Positions 45,290-57,544 of a stretch of 64,000 nucleotides of DNA are shown piece after piece. The notes below the pieces were generated by a model. It ran no database searches and was not told the DNA's origin. It worked only from the letters and a program-made list of their open reading frames with translations. Within the stretch, counting starts at the first letter, position 1. Every line of letters begins with the position of its first letter. Both the position numbers and the translations under genes were made by a program. Source of the DNA: Dysidea avara (lineage: Eukaryota; Porifera; Demospongiae; Dictyoceratida; Dysideidae); contig NC_089276.1 in NCBI RefSeq assembly GCF_963678975.1, forward strand, positions 4,923,098-4,987,097. Direction: 5' to 3'.

Positions 45290-47040
45290 GTTTTTATGAA
45301 AACAAATTCAGTAAAGTGGGCACGCGCCTGGTTTAAAACAATGACTACACGACAAAGCTTTTATAGCGGTTTTCCTGGCTTTACAAAATGAGTCAAGGGT
45401 TACATGCTATACTAACAATATGTTCATGTCTTCAAGAGTGCAAATGTAACATCAATCAAGCAAAAAGGATATTCATTTTTGAGAAAACCTTAGGCAAATT
45501 CACCAAAAAATGCCTATTAAAAACACATCTGTATCCCGCAAATTCTCATCACATGACCATGTTAACCTATAACTGTTGCATTTCCAATCCACTATGTGTC
45601 TACTATGGTAGAACATACAGTAGTGGTAAGTGGATGGGTGATGGAAGCTTTATGAGTTCTCCAAGCTTCCAAACCAAACTATACTGTCAGGCCTGTCATG
45701 TAATACAAATTTCAAGTTCATAAGGTGAGGATAATGTGCACTTTTCACAAGTACGGAAGAGTATCCAATGCCTAGTATAGCCTATACAAACACACTGCAA
45801 CGAGTTCACCTTTATACTCCTTAATACCAGAATTCCATTGGTCAGGCTAAACTAAAAATAGAGTCGAATGCTTATGTAAAACCATATGACGAGAGATTTT
45901 GATGGAAGTGGATTTTAACAAATTTGATGAAGTGGTCAATTCATCAACTTCTCATTTGAATTAGCCTTCAAAAGTGAGTGTTTGGATCAGGCCTGGTTTG
46001 AATACAAGATATCTGGATTTTTGTCAACATTTGATTGATTTGTCAACAAAGTGTGGATTCATCAAAGTTTCCTACTGTCAAAATTGTCAAACACTGAACA
46101 CACAATTACATCAGTAAGATTTATAGGGTGAATACACACACTACTACATATATGGTAACACCTGACAAAAAAAGCCTTGATGTTTAGCTAGCAAGGGGTG
46201 TCACAATGGCAGGTTGATGTGCGACTGTGGTCAAACTCAAAACGTCAAAGTTCAAAGCCATGAAATAGTGCAACAGAGTGCAAAACCCACAATCAAAACT
46301 GTGCATAAGTTTAAGAAATTATGTATAACTCACAAGCTGAATATGATCTTCCAAGATATTTCAGAAGACATTTCATCATGATTATAGCAGCACACACCAA
46401 GAAGGTATTACACTATAGTACAAGTGCAGGTGTGTATTGGATTTCGGAAATAAAACAGCAGTCACTATACTTTGATAAAAAAATGCTCAAATCACTGCAC
46501 TGATAAATGCTTTGAGTCACAGGTCTAAAATTTTGCCTGTTCAAGACTTAGCCTCACATAACCAGACCACTACATGTGTGTGTGGCACATGCAAAGAAAA
46601 GGTAGTAGTCTGGCTATATGCAAGACTAGTCAAGACTATGACCAAGGACAACAGAGTGCATCCATGGCAGCAGGTCCATCTTACTTTGATCAGCTGACAT
46701 CTCTCCAGAGATGGTCCGCTTTGATGGGCACAGGGACTACTAAATCCAACCTTTTTGTCTCTTAGTTGTCCAGTACATGCCAACTGGTGGTGGTGGCAAG
46801 GGCAGTTCATCTAGCCCGGGGTAAAACAGAACAAAAAAACCCCCGAGGTCAATCAGCGTGTGCCTACGTGACATCCGCTTGTGTGATCAACATTTTTAAA
46901 ATCACCAATTGAGGTATTAATTTGATCAACGAGGAACTTGACTTTCACACTTTAAGTTTCTTGGGTCCCCGCCCATATGCAAAAGAAGTGGTCTCGCTAC
47001 ACGAGACTTGTTAAACATTTACTTATCACATAACAGTTAC
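45290..47040. other. No supported gene
   Basis: Contains a 111-codon plus frame (45388-45723) and some shorter ones; no domain or splice support. Repeated GTCAACA / TTTGAT words near 45905-46090 give a weakly repetitive feel. Confidence 0.35.
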
Positions 47041-47400
47041 TTACCACCGAAACTGTCGTAGTCTGGCGCCACTAACCAGGAGACTTGTCAGCTTGTCAGT
47101 TCTCCGCGGTTCTGGTGGCCTCTAGTTGGAATGGGTGCTTATCATAAGCGCCGCCATGAAAATTATTATGCTCTCTTCACTTGCAGCTGCAGCTGGACCG
47201 GAATCGCACCAAGTGACCATTCCCTTGCTGTTTTTATATGTGGAACTTGGATGCTCAGCAAAAGGTGTGGCATCTGGCCCATTGAAAAGTGCGGGCGCCG
47301 CTACACTTTTGATCATGTTTTGTTGATTTTTCAATTTTTCCCAAGCTAGCCCTTGCCACCTTACCATAGATATTATTTAGGAATAATATATCTTACTGAG
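47041..47400. other. GC-richer, CpG-containing region open on both strands
   Basis: Contains CGCCGCCATG around 47150, CCGCGGTTC and GGCGCCGC. The plus frame gives a short peptide beginning MKIIMLSSLAAAAG; the minus frame gives an 81-codon frame starting MVRWQGLAWEKLKNQ. One may be a first exon, but I cannot decide which, and neither matches a family I know. Its base composition suggests a promoter or 5' exon. Confidence 0.35.
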
Positions 47401-47512
47401 CCAATGTATATAGTCTATGCGTGTTACTTTCTCCATGCCACCTCACTGCACCTGCCAGATATCGGCTCCACAGACAGTCTGGGCCAGATGCGGTTTATGT
47501 TATTTGATATCA

Positions 47513-47620
47513 TCAAGAGTTAATAATAGTGGAACCCTCCACTATTATTAACTCTTGATATCATTGTTAGTACACGAGTCCGAGGCGGAGCCGAGGACGA
47601 GTGTAATAACAATGATATCA
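47513..47620. repeat. Two adjacent perfect or near-perfect palindromes
   Basis: First palindrome 47513-47558: TCAAGAGTTAATAATAGTGG, a short loop, then the inverse. Second 47557-47620: TGATATCATTGTT on both outer ends and ACGAGTCCGAGGC / GCCGAGGACGAGT in the middle. Both include TGATATCA. Both could form cruciforms. Confidence 0.85.
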
Positions 47621-49964
47621 TCCGAGTATACGGGATATAACTGTTTTATATCCCAGTGCGCGGGAGTACGCAGAAGTTTACGGATAATAAATTAAGTTCC
47701 GGTTTGCGTTCCTGTCACTGTGCTCAAGATTTCGTCCGAATTGTGTGGAGATTCTACTTCGTAGCTACAAGAGAGACCTTACATACTGCCTACAAACTGT
47801 AGCGAAGGGCGGTGTTATGAAGCAGCGGTTCCAGGTACGATTCGCCTTCGTCAGAAATTGGTATGGTGGTGTCGCGTGTGTGCAAGAGAAAAATAAAGAC
47901 CAACAAGTGGCTACCATAGTCCAAGATAGAACGATGAAGCTAGAGGAAGTTAGTTCTTCACCAAACTGACCGTTGGGAGTGATTGCTGGAGCGAAAACCG
48001 TCACGGACTATTCTTGACATTTGTTAAACTAGCTATCACGGTATTGGTATTACTTGTAGTGTTATTGTGTAAAGGATTAACAGTTTTCTTGTAAGATTTA
48101 GGTAGTTTTAAGTGCTGTATTGGTGTGTTTTGTATCAATATTTCCTTATTTGGCTCTTTGTTCCATTGGTAAACAATGCCATTCGCGGTTATTATGATGT
48201 CACGAAAGAGACTGAGTGGCTCCGCAACAGGGTGATAAGTTAGTTATCACTGGGTGATAACTAATATATCGTACAGTAGCAGCGCCACTCTGTCTAGCTG
48301 TATGGTGGTAATAACCCATGGCCAGCGCGGCGCTTTGATACTCCCACGCACTGGGGTTTAAGTGTATATATATAGAGAGAGAGAAACATATACCAAGCAT
48401 GCCAGGCATCACATACGGTCAAGTAGTATGCAGTGATGTAGATCTATATACAACTTAATGTTATATACACATGATAAAACTGTACCTGGAGGTGTGGGTA
48501 TATGGAATATAGCTACGCTATACAGCATACATTAATTGTTTTAAGTATGAGCAATAACTGAAATGTAATTATAACTTATAGCAATGATTTCTGAAGTATA
48601 GAATAATCCAATCTCCACAATGAAAGTGAACCGGCAATTGCCACCTGCCCTCACCTGATCAACTTTGCCTGGTCTGGATCCATTTGCTACATACTTAAAT
48701 TACATTAATTATATAATATGACCTTGCTGTTATTGGCTATACAGAGGTCTTTTGGATGAGATGGTCACAGCCTTGCAATTGATGTCAGCATCTGAATGAT
48801 TTGATTATTATTTTAACCTCTCAACAATCGTTTTGGCAAAGCCATGCATTCTTCTGCCTTGTTGGAGTAGCAAAAAGACAAACTTAGTATGGATTGAATA
48901 GGGATGTTATAGCACCAATGTACTGTGATGTGCTTAGCTCTGATGGCAGAGAATTCCACATTTGAATGGATTTGATTTAGCTAGTTAGCTATATCTGAAA
49001 ATTGTTGAGTAAAAGACAGGTGACAATGAGTGGAATTTGCAAAATATGCAAGAGTTCTGATGCCATAGGTAGTGACATATATAGTGTGATTTCAAAAATA
49101 ATTATAATATTATATATAGCTATAGGAGGTAAAAGTGGAACACCTTGACTGTACATAGCATAGATGTAGCAGAATTTTAAAAGACGGTAGAATTTCATCC
49201 ATTGAAGGTAGGCATATAGTACTCTGTCAAATTTATGGAGATTGAAAATTACATGAATGGCATGATTCTACAGCTGCTGAAAATATTGCATATATACCCT
49301 GAGCTGGTGTAATGAAGTGCCCCCAAACATCTCAAAAGATCTTCACTCTAAAAAGTGGACAATCAACCCTGCATGACTGTTCTTAATTAGTCTATTAGAT
49401 CTTTTGTCCATAACTGACATACTTTGTAGGTCAGAATATTTAGGGGTGTTCGCACTGTTGCTATAAACCGCTTTCAAACTGGTTACAAACCAGTTTAATT
49501 CGTTCACACTTAAAGTGCTTTATTATAAACTGGTTATTTTCAACTCACCTTCTGATGTGATTTGAACCACCTCAAACCGCTTTGAAACAATCCACTTTAC
49601 TCAGCTATAAACTAAACGTCTATCTAAGTATTATCCCACTAGGAACTCAGTCATGGCGTGTCCTGTACCTGATTTGTCTCGCTCGCCTTTGTCTCAGGTA
49701 GTGCGAAACACGCTTCTTCCTTGCTAGTTCCTTTTGTTTTAAACTTCTAGATTCTTCACTGCTTTCCAATGCATTCTTAACCAGAAAAACATTGCCAAAA
49801 TTAACAACTCCATTCCGCTAAAGTCACTTAACTATTAGAATAAATAATTATTATAAGCACTTTCTTCATGGCTCCAGTGTTGAAGGCAATATTTCTTGTC
49901 TAGCTGTAGCTATACACCCATGCATTATACTGACTTTTTATATAGTCTATATTTATCCACTCAA
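47621..49964. other. No supported gene; possible 5' exon region near 47700-48000
   Basis: A plus frame of 74 codons at 47745-47969 lies in GC-richer sequence and starts MEILLRSYKRDLTYC. It matches no family I know. A small hairpin (TTAGTTATCACTGGGTGATA) is at 48241. The rest is AT-rich. Confidence 0.3.
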
Positions 49965-50130
49965 CTGTAACAAGTCACCCTGGCCTGAATGTAGAGAGTT
50001 TATTAGCTACAAACAGTTGGCTGTGTTGAGATCAGTTATGTTACGAGTCACCCAGTAGTGACTTTAAAACAAATCACCCTGCAGCTATATGTAATGTTCT
50101 ATTGATACTTTATAGAGAGTTCAACTACAT
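49965..50130 (-). repeat. Diverged fragment of the satellite family
   Basis: AACAAGTCACCCTGGCC, GTAGAGAGTTTATTAGCTAC and ATAGAGAGTTCAACTACAT are minus-strand monomers of the 12.9-kb array, heavily mutated. Confidence 0.6.
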
Positions 50131-50194
50131 AGGCTTTTTTTGTTCTTCCTAGAAAAAGGGAAAGTAAAAAAAGTAATTACAAAGGGATGTGATA

Positions 50195-50335
50195 TACCAA
50201 AACATGCAGCCAAGAAAGATGGCTCCACCCCCACAGGGGTGAAAAGTAGTTAAATGGTGGTGGCCAAGAGATTTTAAAAAAATGATAATTTGGGTAAACT
50301 TTGTGCCAAATCCTGATCTTTTAAATTTCAAGAGG
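50195..50335. repeat. Diverged fragment of the foldback family
   Basis: GCCAAGAAAGATGGCT, GGTGGTGGCCAAGAGATTTT and GGGTAAACTTTGTGCCA resemble one arm and loop of 12406-12731. Confidence 0.45.
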
Positions 50336-50339
50336 GCTT

Positions 50340-50817
50340 GCTATGGATCCTTCGATTCCCTGAGAGATTAATGTTGCTATAATTGGCTATAAATAAATAA
50401 TAATTATTGTTATGTTAGCTGTGTTACTCACTAGTTGTGCTACCAAATAAATAATGTTATACACAAATTAAAATTTCAATAGGGGTTCCTAAAATCCTTG
50501 GTAACCCCATTTGGCCCTACAAGCCTTCCCTATGTCCCTGATTCTAGATTATATTCAAACAGTAAGTGTCCTGCTTTAAGATGTTATAGCGCATAATTAA
50601 ATCATCTCCTGAGTGACTATATTTAACATCTTTGTATGCATGACTGATTACAAAATTGATTGATACCATGCATGTGTAAGCCAGCATGGGTGATGTACTG
50701 TAAACGGGAAAGTTTTACCATAACTAATATTTACCATGAAATTTCCCCATTTACAATAACACACTATAGTCTAGACTCTATGTTGGCTGCATATTTGACC
50801 TATGCCAGCAAAATCAA
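50340..50817. other. No recognisable gene
   Basis: AT-rich; nothing identified. Confidence 0.35.
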
Positions 50818-50960
50818 AATAATAATTATTATTATTAGTGCTTTACAGTGGCACTGAAGGTCTGACAGCAACTTGTACTGCAACCTTTGGATTACCTAAT
50901 ATAGCTACTGAAGTATGAATAGATTACTTAACCTAATAAGCTAAAGGTGAAACAGAAAAT
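50818..50960. repeat. ATT-tailed dispersed repeat, copy 2
   Basis: ATTATTATTATTAGTGC, ACTGAAGGTCTGACAGCAAC and TTGGATTACCTAAT, as at 22070-22220. Confidence 0.6.
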
Positions 50961-51545
50961 GGACCAAAGAAAGGACAGCAATTACTGAAAACCTTGATTT
51001 CTGCTCTTCCCCACAAATTTTCATTATAGTTATTGGTATGGTACAAATGTTTATTTAGCCAGTCATTTGTTGTATGAATGTTAGGAATTACATTTCTCGT
51101 TCAACTCTGGGGATGCTATCAGAAAGTATTCTCAAAGATCTCTCACGACGACTACCTTTTCTCAATATGAGACTCAGATAATAGACTCACAAAAGGTTTT
51201 GTTCTCAGTAAATGCATAAACCTGACAATAACACATTATGTTTATATTGACAAGTGCAGACATTTTCATAAATATTTACAAGAGAAGACTTGGATTCTTT
51301 TCCTACCATCCATGGAGACCTTACATCAGACATTCCCTGAGTCAAATATACTCAAAATTTTGCCCAAAATGCTTTCAGGAGTTTTTCGAAATTTTCACCT
51401 GTTATGCTCTTCAGTGTTCCCATTATGCTCCTAGGTTAGCAACATTTCTTACAATTATCTTGGAATATTTTAATTAGTGAATGTTCTATTAGAGTATTTA
51501 ACTACAAAGTGACTGTTTTATTAGAGAGTATCAATCTAAGGAGCA

Positions 51546-51854
51546 ATGTACATGCCCTATTTCAATTTGCAGTTTCAACTGACTGCTCTATTAAGCATCT
51601 ACTCAACAAGGATTTCTAATGACTGGAAGACAGCAAATATTGTGTCAATTCACAAGAAAGGATCTAGAAGTGACCCAGGTAAGACCTTTGCTGCACAACC
51701 TTCAAACAGATTTACTCCTTTATATTTACACATTTTGATAGACATAAAATTTTGTGTGATAACCAGCATATTTACTATGAGTATCATTTTAAAAAATATA
51801 CAATTTGTATATAGTAAAATCATTAATCACATCCATCAACTTGGTTTTGCATGA
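51546..51854 (+). pseudogene. LINE reverse-transcriptase fragment
   Basis: The frame contains ISNDWKTANIVSIHKKGSRS followed by DPG: the W-K-x-A-x-I-V-P-I-x-K-K-G block at the start of the reverse-transcriptase domain in Jockey/RTE-type LINEs. YSKIINHI further on fits the next helix. The expected NYRPISL that follows DPG is disrupted. It is a dead fragment, in the same orientation as but unconnected to 37698-37862. Confidence 0.75.
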
Positions 51855-51954
51855 TCAAGTACCTGATGAAAGACTTTGTTGCAGTTGCACTATATATGGG
51901 AAAAAAAAAAACAGCCATTTGCTAGAATAGAATGTAGAGTGTTTAGCATAGAAC

Positions 51955-52545
51955 TATTAGACTGTAGAGCATTCAGCCAAGTAACAAGTTACCCTGTACT
52001 GAGTTCGTAGCACCCATAGAGCTCAGCTTTATTATAAGTAGCCTATAGAGACTACAGCTACACTACAAGTCACCCAGTAGAGAGTTCAGCTACACAATAA
52101 GTCATCCTGTAAAAGAGTTCAGCTACAAACAAGGAGAGTTACAAATCACTTTGTAGAGAGAGTTCTACTACACAACAAGCCACTCTGTAGAGAGTTCAGC
52201 TACAGACAAGCCACCCTGTAGAGAGTGTAGCTACAGACAAGTCACCCTGTAGACTACATTACAAGCTACTCACCAAGTAGAGTGTTCAGCTACAAACAAG
52301 TCACAAGTCACCCTCTAGTGAGATTTCAGCTACATGTACAGCTATGTAGACAGTCATCCTGTAGTGCATTCAGCTACTGTACACCAGTAACCCTATAGAA
52401 TGTTCAGATATGCAACACATTGAGCTAAGTCTCCCTGTAGAAGTTTCAGCTATGTAACAAGTAACACTGTAGAGCATTCAACTACATAACAAGTCACCCT
52501 GTAGTGTAGAGCATTCAGTTACACAACAATTCACCTACAGTATAA
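51955..52545 (-). repeat. Diverged satellite array
   Basis: About 18-20 minus-strand monomers (GTAGAGAGTTCAGCTACA plus AACAAGTCACCCT-like text), far more diverged than the arrays at 12.9, 16.7 and 62 kb. The array is followed by a related foldback at 52690-52860, the same pairing as in the intact elements. Confidence 0.85.
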
Positions 52546-52689
52546 GAACGTTTAGTTACATGATAATATTGTACAGTTGCAAAGTTAAGTAGATACAGGA
52601 TTGTAAATAACAATCCTGTAGTAAAGAAAAAACGGCAAATAAAGACTTGGAATTTCAAAACGAAGTGTAATCTATGCCACACCAGGCAA

Positions 52690-52860
52690 GTTGTGAAAAA
52701 AGGGTAAAAAGCCAGGGTGAAATGAAACCAAAGGTGGCAGCCAAGAAATAGCTGCAAAGCAAAGAAATAACAGCAATGATGTGAATGCAGACATTAACAT
52801 CGTTGTAACTATTTCTTGGCTGCTATATACCTTTGATTTCACAATTCTTTTCGTCTTGGG
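52690..52860. repeat. Diverged foldback related to the satellite element
   Basis: AAAGGTGGCAGCCAAGAAAT on the left and ATTTCTTGGCTGCTATATAC on the right, with GAAAAAAGGG / CACAATTCTTTTCG outside, mirror each other. The AAGGTGGCGGCCAAGAAATG core is shared with 12406-12731. Confidence 0.6.
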
Positions 52861-52929
52861 GACAGCACCCTTTTTTTGTAGCTCAGCATAGGTAAAGGTA
52901 ACGGGGGATATTGGTAAATCTTGCATTTC

Positions 52930-53886
52930 TCTCTTAAAATTTTACATTAATTTTAGTGCATTCTCTAATACAATTATTACAATATTTCATCAAATATTGC
53001 TGTGTTATAGGCTACAGGCAGTTCTATTGAGCACAACACAAATGATCTACTAGCTTCATAAGGCCACTTATCATTACTTTTACGCTCCAGGTCCCCTGCC
53101 CAGATTGCTGTCTTTCATTGCCTAAATTTGGTCATTATTACATATGACACAATGTAAGTTTTCACCATTATTCCATCATCTCAATGTACAATGATTATAG
53201 AAGTTATAAACTAACTTGCTTACATCAGGAAGGCTATACTCCAATGTCAGGGGAAGAGTATTTCCCTTTACTCTAATTACCCTTTCACTTAGGATGGTGA
53301 TTAATAAAAGATCAAAATACTCTAATAGAGCATTCAGTGAACAGTCAGGTGCACATATGAGTGTAATGAATGAGCCACCCACCTGTAAACTAACTTCCTA
53401 ATCTGAAGCATAAAATTAACAATAAGCAGCCTAAAAACTGAAGACTCTATATTATATTAACATCTCAATAAAAATCAACATATATGGGATATGCTGGTGT
53501 GTATAACATGCATGTGTATACATCTGTGTGTACACTTGAGTGTGCGTATGTATGAAAACATATACTGCACACTTAAAAAAATTTTGAGGGACGTAATTAT
53601 TGTGGATTTTGTGATTGTTTAGCTGTCTGCGGATTTAAAATTAAAAGATTATCAAGATGAGCCACATGCTAAATATAAATAATAGATAATTTGAGTGAAA
53701 AATGAATAATGAACCATGACATTCATCAGTCTGCAAAACTTATATACCTTGAAATTTGTATGCACATGGTAGCAGTGAGATCACAAATTAAAGAAATAAT
53801 TAGGAGTACAAGTAAAAGGTATGTGCCTAACTACATCAAACAGCCACAACTTTGCACATAAATACAGCCAACATCTATATTAATCT
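52930..53886. other. 3' flank of gene C
   Basis: No other exon is visible. One motif copy (ACTCTAATAGAGCATTC) lies at 53312-53335. Confidence 0.4.
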
Positions 53887-54097
53887 TTATACATAGGCTG
53901 GGTTTTCATCCATCTTGATAGATGAAGGAGTACCATAAGCAGGATTAGGAGTCATTTTGACATCTCGTGTTCCACTATTGGTATCAATAACATCATAGGC
54001 TGCATCTCCTTTTGATTCATTAAGTTCACTAAGCTTTACAGAGGTAGGTGAAGTGGTATTCTCAGAGTTACTTTGCCTTAAATCTTGTAGTTCCAGC
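53887..54097 (-). CDS. Gene C, cytoplasmic tail exon with NPAY motifs
   Basis: Last exon. The acceptor is CATATATACAG|GCTGG at 54098-54099 and the stop TAA is at 53887-53889. It reads LELQDLRQ, then KLSELNESK, AAYDVID, KMTPNPAY and ENPAYV at the C-terminus. Two NPxY motifs should bind PTB adaptors or drive endocytosis (known for animal receptors; inferred here). It keeps a Tyr in YDVI where gene B has HDVI. It starts in phase 2, joining the transmembrane exon at 56138. Confidence 0.8.
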
Positions 54098-54639
54098 CTG
54101 TATATATGCATAAATGTACATCACCTTAATATAAGTTTGTACTAGAATACCTAAGTATCAATAGTCAGCAAACTAATGGCTGACACAAGTCAACAAACAT
54201 TGTAAACATAGCTACACATTGCATAATGCTGTGATCACAAACAACTCTCCTACATATTCAAAAACTTGTAACTGCTAAATACTGGCATAAACATTCAAAA
54301 AATTATTCTCTGCAGATACAGAATTGGTAGTAACACAGCAATAATTTTATGACATATACTGTATTTACTTGGTTTGGCTGCACCCCTTGAATAGTACTGC
54401 AGTGCAGTACTATTCGAAGGGTTTCATCCTTGCTTTTCAAAATAATTTAATTATATATACCACACCCTCGAATAGTACTGCACTTACACTATACTTCTAT
54501 AAGTACTTATTACTAGTGCTTACACCATACACTACGATAGTAGGGACCACAAAGGAGTAGGCATAGCCAACGAAATAACATCACCCAAAAAATAGCCACA
54601 ATTTTTCCAGACGACGATGAGGCAGTATTGGTTAGGTAA

Positions 54640-55090
54640 AACTAAACCTAAACAAGCTTTCAGATCGACCCAAAACACTTTCAACAAGTTGCTACGGAAT
54701 TTTAAAAATAATTTATTTAACAGAATTTTCTACTGACTGACTGACTGAGTAACTGACTGAGTAACTGACTGATGCCTTCAGACAAGTGTAACTCAGTAAC
54801 GGCTAAGGCTACGGGCTTGATTTTTTCACTGTTCGACATTGCTTCGGCCCGACAGGTGCCTTTTGGCATACCACAGTACATACAATGCATCCTTCATGGA
54901 CTTACCAGTGTCCTCCTTTGTGTCCCATTCATCTTTGCTGACAGCAAAAAGTGTCAATTTGGCGGTAGCACGTGATGGCTTCCCTTCATAACGGAAATCG
55001 TCCGTATTTGTCATAGTGGCTATTTTGATAGCAGAGGTGCCATTCAAACAGTTCTTGATTCGCACTGCTGTGTAATGGGTTGAACATAGC
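54640..55090 (+). repeat. Dispersed family D, best copy
   Basis: Includes ACTGACTGA repeats (54730-54770), GATGCCTTCAGACAAGTGTA, GGTGCCTTTTGGCATACC and GTGTCCCATTCATCTTTGCT. Copies are at 2695-2960, 24215-24640 and 25370-25480. A 165-codon minus frame (54826-55323) spans it; no domain was recognised and other copies do not keep the frame. Confidence 0.65.
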
Positions 55091-55417
55091 TGACAACGAA
55101 ACGTAATGGATACTTCACTTTTCAGACGATAATTAATATAACTGGGGCGTGCGGCACCATTTCTGTATGCGTGGATTGCAGAGGTGCACATGCTTTTCGA
55201 ACAGTTCTTCATTCGAAATGGGTTGAATGAAGAAATGGGTTGAATGAAGAACTTCATAACGGAAATCGTCCGCTGCGTAACGGGTTGAACATAGCTGACA
55301 ACGAAGCATATTGGATACTTCACTTTTCAGATAATAATTGGGGCGCGCGGTGCCATTTCAGATGTGGTAAGTGTGGCTTCACCAGTCATAATAATTTATT
55401 TACAAAAAAAGTTAACA

Positions 55418-55720
55418 AACAAGTATACAGAAAAATTTGGAATTTTCAACTACAGTAGGGACCATAACACATCGATAAAAAGTACTGAAACAAGCTGGAG
55501 TAGTGCACGATATCAAATCATAGTTAAACAATAAGAAATGTTATATCCCTACTGTGCTCAAGATACCATAATGGAAATGCACAGTAGGGATATAACACTT
55601 CTTATTGTTTTACTGTGATTTAATATCATGCACTACTCCAGCTTGTTTCAGTACTTTTTATCGATGTGTTATGGTCCCTACTCTAGTTGAAAATTCCAAA
55701 CTTTTCTGTGTACTTGTACA
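55418..55720. mobile_element. Foldback element, about 300 bp, nearly perfect hairpin
   Basis: ACAAGTATACAGAAAAATTT ... TACAGTAGGGACCATAACAC is mirrored by GTGTTATGGTCCCTACTCTA ... ACTTTTCTGTGTACTTGT. Arms are about 135 bp; the loop is around CTCAAGATACCATAATGG. Confidence 0.85.
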
Positions 55721-56137
55721 TATAGTATTCATCTCCATCTCAATTAAAGGAAGGTATAGTCCTGGTTAAATTAACAGCTGTCACATAATCGAAATTCCAG
55801 ATATTAGTTAGTAACCTGACTATGCATGTGTAACAGGAGGCGTAACATGGCTGTGCTACAAGGACTTGAGTGAAAGAAAGGTGTTGAATAGAAGAAATAA
55901 GTAGCAACATGTTGTGATTGGATAATGTTATAGAATAGCAAGTAGGGGTAGGTTTAAAACATTAGCAGCGTACCCTCAAATAATTCTGCAGTGCAGCACT
56001 ATTCAAAGTTGTATGCTTATTTTTGGTCAAAAAATAATTGAACCCCTGCAGCACAAATCAAGTAAATACGGTATCTTCAAACATGATTGTCTTCTGTAAA
56101 CAACCTTAACAATATAGCAATTTAGTAGATAAACAAC

Positions 56138-56276
56138 CTTGCTTTTTTTCTTTGAGTAAACAATAGAACATTCACCACTAAGGAAATCACAAATCCGATC
56201 ACTGCAATTGCCAACAGTGCACCCAAAGCTGCTGCCATTCCACTATCATTTTCATTAGAGCTTGAAGTTGTACTTG
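56138..56276 (-). CDS. Gene C, transmembrane exon (phase 1-2)
   Basis: The acceptor is TTATTATAG|CAAG. The proposed donor is GCAAG|GTTGTT at 56136-56137, accepted because it gives phase 2 and joins cleanly to the tail. It encodes STTSSSNENDS, then a transmembrane helix GMAAALGALLAIAVIGFVIS and LVVNVLLF, ending in the basic stop-transfer TQRKKAR. This sets type I topology: Ig domains outside, NPxY tail inside. It is homologous to the gene B exon at 26738 but with a shorter stalk. Confidence 0.8.
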
Positions 56277-56585
56277 CTATAATAAACAAACAGTCCTAAA
56301 AAAAGCTGTGACCAAATGTAGATAAAAATGTACTACGTATGCCAGTAATAAAGTATGGGGTCTACAGTCACCAAAGGCTATAATAGAAATTACTACAACT
56401 GCTATAAAACAGTCGAATTTGTATTCTATAAATAAATGCTTGGCACAAAGAAGGTAACATGAGTTGATTTCTGTTTTATATTTTTGGTATATAGCAAAAT
56501 GTAAACTTTGTAATCTCTAGTTCAGCTGTATAAATGAAATGCATGTACTCTAAATGCAATAAGGTGAACGTGTAGTCACACTCAC

Positions 56586-56906
56586 TCATCATATTCAGTG
56601 ATACACCACCAGTAGCCATTACTAGTGGACTAGTGTTGATCACCACCTCACACTGCACTTCATTCTGGTCAGCTGAACATGGGCATAGCTCTGGGATGGT
56701 ATACAAGTCTGAGTAAACTGCTAAAGCGTCCATCATAGTTGGTGACATATTGTTTGTCCTAGTCAGTACTATACCACTACCACTCCTCCATATAATATCC
56801 ACACTACTGGTGATACCTCTCACAGCACTCACACTACATGTCAATGTTAGTGACTGACCAACTACCTGAGTGTTGGGAGCAGTGACAGTCACACTGGGAG
56901 TGGGTA
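56586..56906 (-). CDS. Gene C, Ig domain 2 exon (phase 1-1)
   Basis: 321-nt exon. The acceptor is TTACTTTATAG|TACC and the donor is ATGATGA|GTGAGT. It reads VPTPSVTV, LTLTCSV (Cys B), VDIIW (Trp C), NEVQCEVV (Cys F) and INTSPLVMATGGVSL. It is the closest relative of the gene B Ig exon. An extra Cys pair, LCPC, precedes the F strand. The D-x-G-x-Y motif is not conserved; the variable region between strands C' and E (SGSGIVLTRTNN) is where B and C differ most. Confidence 0.82.
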
Positions 56907-57544
56907 CTATAAAGTAATAGACATGATGTCAGTAACCAAATCAAAATCATTAAGTGTAGATTTGTATGGGAGAGTGTCAAGTGGCCAAAATCTGTGCACA
57001 TGAATGGCATACCAATGAATATACTATAAAATCAAGAGATGACTACAATTGACTAATCATTTTCATGCAGCTTTGTGACTCCTACTAGAGACATGTCAAA
57101 AATCTCCACTAATTTAATAAGAATCTTCATATTGTAATACCCGAGAAAGTCAACACAACTACAAAAACCCAAAACCAGATACTGTGATCAAACACTATAC
57201 TAGAAAATTTTTATTACACAAGAACCAGTACTTATATTGCATGTTTAAGAATTTTAAGAGGCACTTGTACTACAACTAGCTCAATGGAAATTTCAAATCA
57301 GGATTGTAGGAAAATGGTAATTTAAACAAGCACAGATAAGTTGCATTGCTGTATGGTTGTAGGCTAGGCTTATGCAAAAACTGTTCACAGCTAAAAGAGT
57401 GGGTAAACAACTATGCAATTTGCTAAGAAATGGCTGCAATGGTTTAAATTTGTACTACAGGATCACAGCCATTTCTTATAATTCACACAGCCTGTTCTTT
57501 GCAGGTCACGCTCTTCAACAGTTTCAATTTAGAGAATGGTTTAC

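Larger units (their letters stand above)
54356..56074. mobile_element. 1.7-kb element with ATACYGTATTTACTTG ends, in a gene C intron
   Basis: Left end ATACTGTATTTACTTGG and right end CAAGTAAATACGGTAT are inverted repeats. Just inside are CACCCCTTGAATAGTACTGC and its inverted counterparts (CAGTGCAGCACTATTCAA; TTGAACCCCTGCAGCAC). The interior holds a family D repeat and a 300-bp foldback, so it is composite. No transposase frame is visible and the duplication was not resolved. Confidence 0.6.

Noticed and set aside
54826..55323. 165-codon minus-strand frame
   Set aside because: It lies within dispersed repeat family D and the frame is not kept in the other copies.
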